Positions 59,755 through 64,000 of a stretch of 64,000 nt of DNA are shown here, piece after piece (position 1 is the stretch's first letter; every line of letters starts with the position of its first letter). Under the pieces are notes generated by a model. It did not search any database, was not told where the DNA came from, and was given only the letters and a program-made list of their open reading frames with translations. A program made the translations under genes and the position numbers. Origin of the DNA: Acanthornis magna (taxonomy: Eukaryota; Chordata; Aves; Passeriformes; Acanthizidae); NCBI GenBank assembly GCA_036785705.1, contig JAWUZG010001123.1:124001-188000 (forward strand). Direction: 5' to 3'.

Positions 59755-60980
59755 CTGGCCCTGTCCCCGTGTCCCCGTGTCGCCGTGTGTGTCCCCGTGT
59801 CCCTGTGTGTGTCCCTGTGTGTGTCCCTGTGTCCCTGTGTCCCTCTGTACCTGTGTCACTGTGTCCCCGTGTCCCTGTGTGTGTCCCTGTGTGTGTCCCC
59901 GTGTCCGTGTGTCCCTCTGTACCTGTGTCACTGTGTCCCCGTGTCCATGTTCCCGTGTCCTCGTGTCGCCGTGTGTGTCCCCGGGTCCCTGTGTGTGTCC
60001 CGGTGTGTGTCCCTGTGTGTGTCCCTGTGTCCCTGTGTCCCTCTGTACCTGTGTCACTGTGTCCTCGTGTCCCCGTGTCCCTGTGTGTGTCCCTGTGTGT
60101 GTCCCCGTGTCCGTGTGTCCCTCTGTACCTGTGTCACTGTGTCCCCCGGGTCCCAGTGTGTGTCCCTGTGTGTGTCCCAATGTGTGTTCCGGTGTGTGTC
60201 CCTGTGGGTGTCCCCGTGTCCCTGTGTCCCTCTGTACCTGTGTCACTGTGTCCCCGTGTCCCTGTGTGTGTCCCTGTGTGTGTCCCCGTGTCCGTGTGTC
60301 CCCCTGTACCTGTACCACTGTGTCCCCGTGTCGCTGTGTGTGTCCCCGTGTCCGTGCATCCCCCTGTACTTGTCTACCTGTGTCTCTGTGTCCCCATGTC
60401 CGTGTCGCTGTGTGTGTCCCTGTGTGTGTCCCCGTGTCCGTGTGTCCCTCTGTACCTGTGTGTCTGTGTCCCCATGTCCGTGTCCCCGTGTTCCCGTGTG
60501 TGTCCCCGTGTCCCTGTGTGTGTCCCCGTGTCGCCGTGTGTGTCCCTGTGTCCGTGTGTCCCTCTGTACCTGTGTCACTGTGTCCCCGTGTGTGTCCCCG
60601 TGTCGCTGTGTGTCCCCCTGTGTGTGTCCCCGTGTCCCTCTGTCTGTCCCCCTGTCCCTGTCCTGTGTGTCCTCGTGTCCCTGTGCCCACCTGACCCATG
60701 TGTGTCCCCATGTCCCTGCGTGTCCCTGTGTCCATGTGTCCACCTGGCCCCTGTGTGTCCCAGTGAGTCCCAGTGTCCCTGTGTGTCCCCGTGTCCCTCT
60801 GCCCACCTGGCCCATGTGTGTCCCCATGTCCCTGTGTCCCCATATCCCTCTGTCCCCATGTCCTTGTGTGTGTCCCCGTGTGTGTCCCCATGTCCCCGTG
60901 TGTGTCCCCATATCCATGTGTTCCCGTGTCCCTCTGTCCCCGTCTGTGTCCCCGCGTGTGTCCCCGTGTCCCCACGGCCA
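59755..60980. repeat. GTGTGTCCCTGTGTGTGTCC higher-order array
   Basis: Simple GTGTCCCC/GTGTCCCT units organised into 70-120 bp higher-order repeats. Each is marked by CCCTCTGTACCTGTGTCACT (near 59843, 59920, 60038, 60119, 60229, 60449, 60560, plus two diverged copies). It ends at the ITGA5 poly(A) site. Confidence 0.93.
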
Positions 60981-60997
60981 CCTGTGGGTCAGACTCG

Positions 60998-61003
60998 TTT
61001 ATT
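60998..61003 (-). terminator. ITGA5: ITGA5 poly(A) signal AATAAA
   Basis: TTTATT on the + strand in GACTCGTTTATTGGGG, about 1.8 kb past the ITGA5 stop. The only canonical minus-strand signal seen in this interval. Confidence 0.65.
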
Positions 61004-62791
61004 GGGGGGCCCGAGGCCGCCCCCCCCCCAATTAAATACAAACCAAAGCCGCCCCTCCCCCCGCGCCCCCCGCGCTAGTGCAAACCCCCGCGACACCCGG
61101 CGACACCGGGGACACCCGGGGACACCGCGGGGACAGGGGGGGCCGAGGCGTGTCCCCCCCAAACTCGGGGTCAGTGCAAAGTGAGGTGCCCGCGGCGGGG
61201 GCGGGGACAGTGCAGCGGCGGTGGCACCGGGGGGGGACACTGGGTGACACTGGGTCGCGCTGGGACAGGGTGACACCGGTGACACCGCCACCAGGTGCCA
61301 GCGGGGCACGGCTGTCCCACCCTGGTCCTGTCCCGGGTGAGGTCACAGCGCTGGGGCCACTGGCGCGGCCGTGTCCTGGTGTCCCTGTAGTGTCCCTGTA
61401 GTGTCCCTGCAGTGTCTCTGTAGTGTCACTGTAGTGTCCCGGTGGTGTCCCAGAGCTGTCCCGGTGTCCCTATGGTGTCCCGGTGTCCCCAGCATGGCAG
61501 CCGTGCCTGTGTCCAGCGTGGCGGTGCCAGCTCGGTGTCACCCTGTGTGCCGGCGGTTCCCAGTCCGGGGGTGACAATTCCCGGTGGTGACAATTCCCGG
61601 TGCTGACACGTCCTGGTTGTTCCCAGTCCGGGGTCCCCAGCCCGGTGGTGGCAGCTGTGCGGTGGGGACACATCCTGGGGGTTCCCCAGCCCGGTGGTGA
61701 CAGTTCCCATGCCAGTGTCCCCAGCCCGGTGGTGACAGTTCCCGTGCCGGTGTCCCCAGCCTGGTGACAGTTCCCCGTCTGGGGTTCCCCAGTCCGGTAG
61801 TGACAGTTCTGGTGCCGGTATCCCCAGCCCGGTGGTGGCTGTCCCAGTGATTCCCAGTCCGGTGGTGGCTGCGCCGTGGGGGTCCCCAGCCGGGGTGTGG
61901 GGGGGGATGTCACCAGTGTGGGTGACGCTGGCCATGCAGGTGACATTGGCCATGCAGGTGACACCAGTGGTGCAGGGGACACTGGCGGTGTGGCGTCCCC
62001 AGGAGTGGGGACATCCCCAGCTGTGCAGGTGACACTGTCCATGAGGGGTCCCCAGCACTGGGGACATCCTGGCCATGCAGGTGGCACTGTCCTTGCTGGG
62101 TCCCCAGCAGTGGGGACATCCCGGCCGTGCAGGTGGCACTGTCTGTGAGGGGTCCCCAGCACTGGGGACATCCCTGACCGTGCAGGTGGCACTGTCTGTG
62201 AGGGGTCCCCAGCACTGGGGACATCCCGGCCATGCAGGTGACACTGTCCGTGAGGGGTCCCCAGCAGGGTGGGGGTCCCCAGGAGTGGGGGGGTCTCCAG
62301 GCGTGCAGGTGACATCGTCCGTGTGAGGGTCCCCAGCCATGGGAGGGTCCCCACCAGTGGGGAGGTCCCCGGTGGCACAGGTGACATCACCCTTGAGAGG
62401 GTCCCTGTCTGTGCAGGTGACACCTCTGGCAGCACGAGTGTCCCCAGGAGTGCGGGGTCCCCAGCCATGCAGGTGACACTGTCCTTGTGGGGGTCCCCAA
62501 GCCGTGGGGTGTCCCCAGCTGTGGGGTGTCCCCAAGCCGTGAGGTTGTCCCCAAGCCATGGGGTGTCCCCAAGCCGTGGGGCTGTCCCCAAGCCGTGGGG
62601 TGTCCCCAGCCGTGGGGTTGTCCCCAAGCCGTGAAAGCCGTGGGGTGTCCCCAAGCCCTGGGATGTCCCCAGCCGTGGGGTGGCCCCATCACCGCGGGGT
62701 CCCCAGCCGTGAGGGTGTCCCCGGCCGGGGCACTGTCCCCAAGCCCTGGGATGTCCCCAGCCGTGGGTGGCCCCGTCACCGCGGGGTCCCC
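61004..62791 (-). other. ITGA5: ITGA5 3' UTR
   Basis: Presumed 3' UTR. 61030-61370 is largely unique. 61370-61560 has GTGTCCCTGTAGTGTC units. 61560-61880 has CCCGGTGGTGACAGTTCCC units. 61910-62790 is an array of 30-60 bp units with GCAGGTGACACTGTCC, GGGTCCCCAGCACTGGGGAC and then GTCCCCAAGCCGTGGGGTG, ending close to the stop codon. Confidence 0.6.
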
Positions 62792-63983
62792 TCAGGCCTC
62801 GGAGGCTGCCTGGGGTTTGAGCTGTGCCTTCTCCATGGCAGTGCCGTAGGGCCCCGAGCGCTTGAAGAACCCCAGCTGGGGGGACAGGGGACAGGGGTCA
62901 GGGGACCCCGAAACCCCCCGGGACCCCCCGTGTCCCCCCAGTGTCCTCCCAGTGCCCCCCATGTCCCTGTGCTCCCTGTGACCCCAAACCCCTGTGCTCC
63001 CTGTGCTCCCTGTGCTCCCCATGTCCCCCAGTACCCCCCAGTGCCCTCCCAGTGTCCCCCAGTGTCCCCCAGTGCCCCCAGTACCCCCCAGTGTCCCCCA
63101 GTGCCCCCCATAGTGTCCCCAGGTGTATCCCCAGTGCCCCCCCAATGTCCCCCAGTGCCCCCCAGTGTCCCCCAGTGCCCCCCAGCCCCACCTTGTAGAG
63201 GCCCCCCAGACCCTTGTGACCTCCCAGTGCCCCCCAATGTCCCTCCAATGTCCCTCTAGTGTCCCCCAGTGTCCTGCCAGTGTCCCCCCAGTGTCCCCCC
63301 AGTGCCCCCAATGCCCCTCCAGTGTCCCCCAGTGTCCCCCCAGTACCCCCAGTGTCCCCCAGTGTCCCCCAGCTCACCTTGTAGAGGCCGTAGCAGAGGA
63401 GGCTGAGCAGGAGCAGCCCCAGCAGCACCGCCAGGACCACCACCCACACCGGGACCCCCCCGCCCGCCTCGGGCCGCGACCACGCCAGCGCTGTCACCAC
63501 CTGGGGACAGGGACAAGAACCGGGTCACTGTGTGTCACCCTGTGTCACCTTGTGTGACCCACAGTGCCACCCACACCGGGACCCCCCGCCCGCCTTGGGC
63601 TGTGACCATGCCAGCGCTGTCACCATCTGGGGACAGGGACACGCGCCAGGTCACTCTGTGTGACCCACAGGGACACTGCTGTCACCCAGTGCCACCCGCC
63701 CCACTGGCCTCGGGGCACGCCCACACCGCCCCTGTCACCTCCTGCCACCCCCGATCTCAGCGTCACCCACGGTGTCACCCCAGCACCCACAGCGGCCCGG
63801 GTCCCTCCCTGTGTCCTCCATGTCCCCATGTCCCTCCCTGTCCTCGCCATGTCCCGTGTCCCCTGTATCCCCTGTGTCCCCATGTCCCTCCCCATCCCCC
63901 CCGTGTCCCCGTGTCCCCTGTGGCACCTGCAGCCGGTGGCGCGGGTAGGTCTTGGGTCGGACGCGGTACGGGATCCATGTCCC
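62792..63983 (-). CDS. ITGA5: ITGA5, integrin alpha-5 (C-terminal part, cut by window end)
   Basis: Fibronectin-receptor alpha chain. Three coding exons are inside the window: 63983-63927 (end of the ectodomain, WIPYRVRPK), 63500-63378 (membrane-proximal segment plus transmembrane helix) and 62875-62792 (cytoplasmic tail and stop). Phases are 0/0/0. The helix reads PVWVVVLAVLLGLLLLSLL. The tail has the alpha-integrin hinge motif GFFKR and then SGPYGTAMEKAQLKPQ, which singles out alpha-5 from other alpha chains. Most of the protein lies beyond the right edge. The acceptor of the first exon (ACACAG|GGGACATGG) is the least certain boundary. Both edges of the transmembrane exon have copies in the flanking introns. 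Confidence 0.94.
62885..63372. repeat. CCCCCAGTGTCCCCCAGTGC array, ITGA5 last intron
   Basis: About 10-bp units CCCCCAGTGT and CCCCCAGTGC. At 63191-63203 it carries CCTTGTAGAGGCC, a copy of the transmembrane exon end (GLYK codons) followed by a GT donor. Confidence 0.9.
63568..63626 (-). repeat. Decoy copy of the ITGA5 transmembrane exon 5' end
   Basis: A 59-bp copy of the exon start and acceptor (true copy 63441-63500), displaced by about 126 bp into the upstream intron. It has one C fewer in the poly-C run, so it would shift frame, and the first codon GTG is ATG. Confidence 0.9.
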
Positions 63984-64000
63984 CTGTGTCCCCCATGTCC

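Noticed and set aside
59704..61035. Cys/Val/Pro-rich frames in the GTGTCCC array
   Set aside because: All three + frames are open because the unit lacks stops; no protein family matches.

Overview
The window is vertebrate nuclear DNA and, by inference, comes from a bird. It is very GC-rich, has compact genes with short introns, and nearly every intron and intergenic stretch is a GC-rich minisatellite, as on avian dot microchromosomes. Seven protein-coding genes and one microRNA are recognisable from conserved protein or RNA sequence: SMUG1 (-), CBX5 (-), HNRNPA1 (+), NFE2 (-), COPZ1 (+) with MIR148B in intron 1, ZNF385A (-) and ITGA5 (-, 3' end only). The order and orientation match the human 12q13 block next to HOXC. 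GPR84, which in human lies between COPZ1 and ZNF385A, is not seen. Exons were placed by matching protein families and requiring GT..AG junctions with compatible phase. All junctions close, except one frame break in NFE2.

Layout. 1-9.4 kb is intergenic: tandem arrays with a few non-repetitive islands. 9.4-14.9 kb is SMUG1, from poly(A) signal to promoter. 15.6-17.1 kb is a large intergenic array. 17.1-22.2 kb is CBX5. 21.8-22.9 kb is a divergent CpG-rich, CCAAT-rich promoter shared by CBX5 and HNRNPA1. 22.9-32.9 kb is HNRNPA1 with two alternative 3' ends. 34.1-37.5 kb is NFE2. 40.0-46.3 kb is COPZ1. 47.0-58.6 kb is ZNF385A with a long, repeat-filled 3' part. 59.0-61.0 kb is intergenic array. 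61.0-64.0 kb is the 3' end of ITGA5.

The most unusual property is how the minisatellites relate to the genes. In at least five genes the repeat next to an exon contains copies of the exon edge itself, splice site included: COPZ1 exon 3 (eight decoy acceptors), COPZ1 exon 9, CBX5 exon 2, HNRNPA1 exons 3 and 9, ZNF385A exons 2 and 4, and the ITGA5 transmembrane exon. The 5' arm of the mir-148b hairpin is repeated in the same way. In SMUG1 and NFE2 the array has entered the last coding exon in frame (42-bp and 60-bp units, both multiples of three) and replaces the normal C-terminus. This looks like a recurrent process that seeds minisatellites from exon boundaries and creates families of decoy splice sites.

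The genes are mostly housekeeping: base-excision repair, heterochromatin, RNA processing, COPI traffic. NFE2 is an erythroid/megakaryocyte factor, ZNF385A an RNA-binding zinc-finger protein and ITGA5 a cell-adhesion receptor. They are linked by synteny, not by a common pathway. Very long open frames inside the arrays (up to about 1,000 codons) arise because the repeats lack stop codons, and are not annotated as genes.
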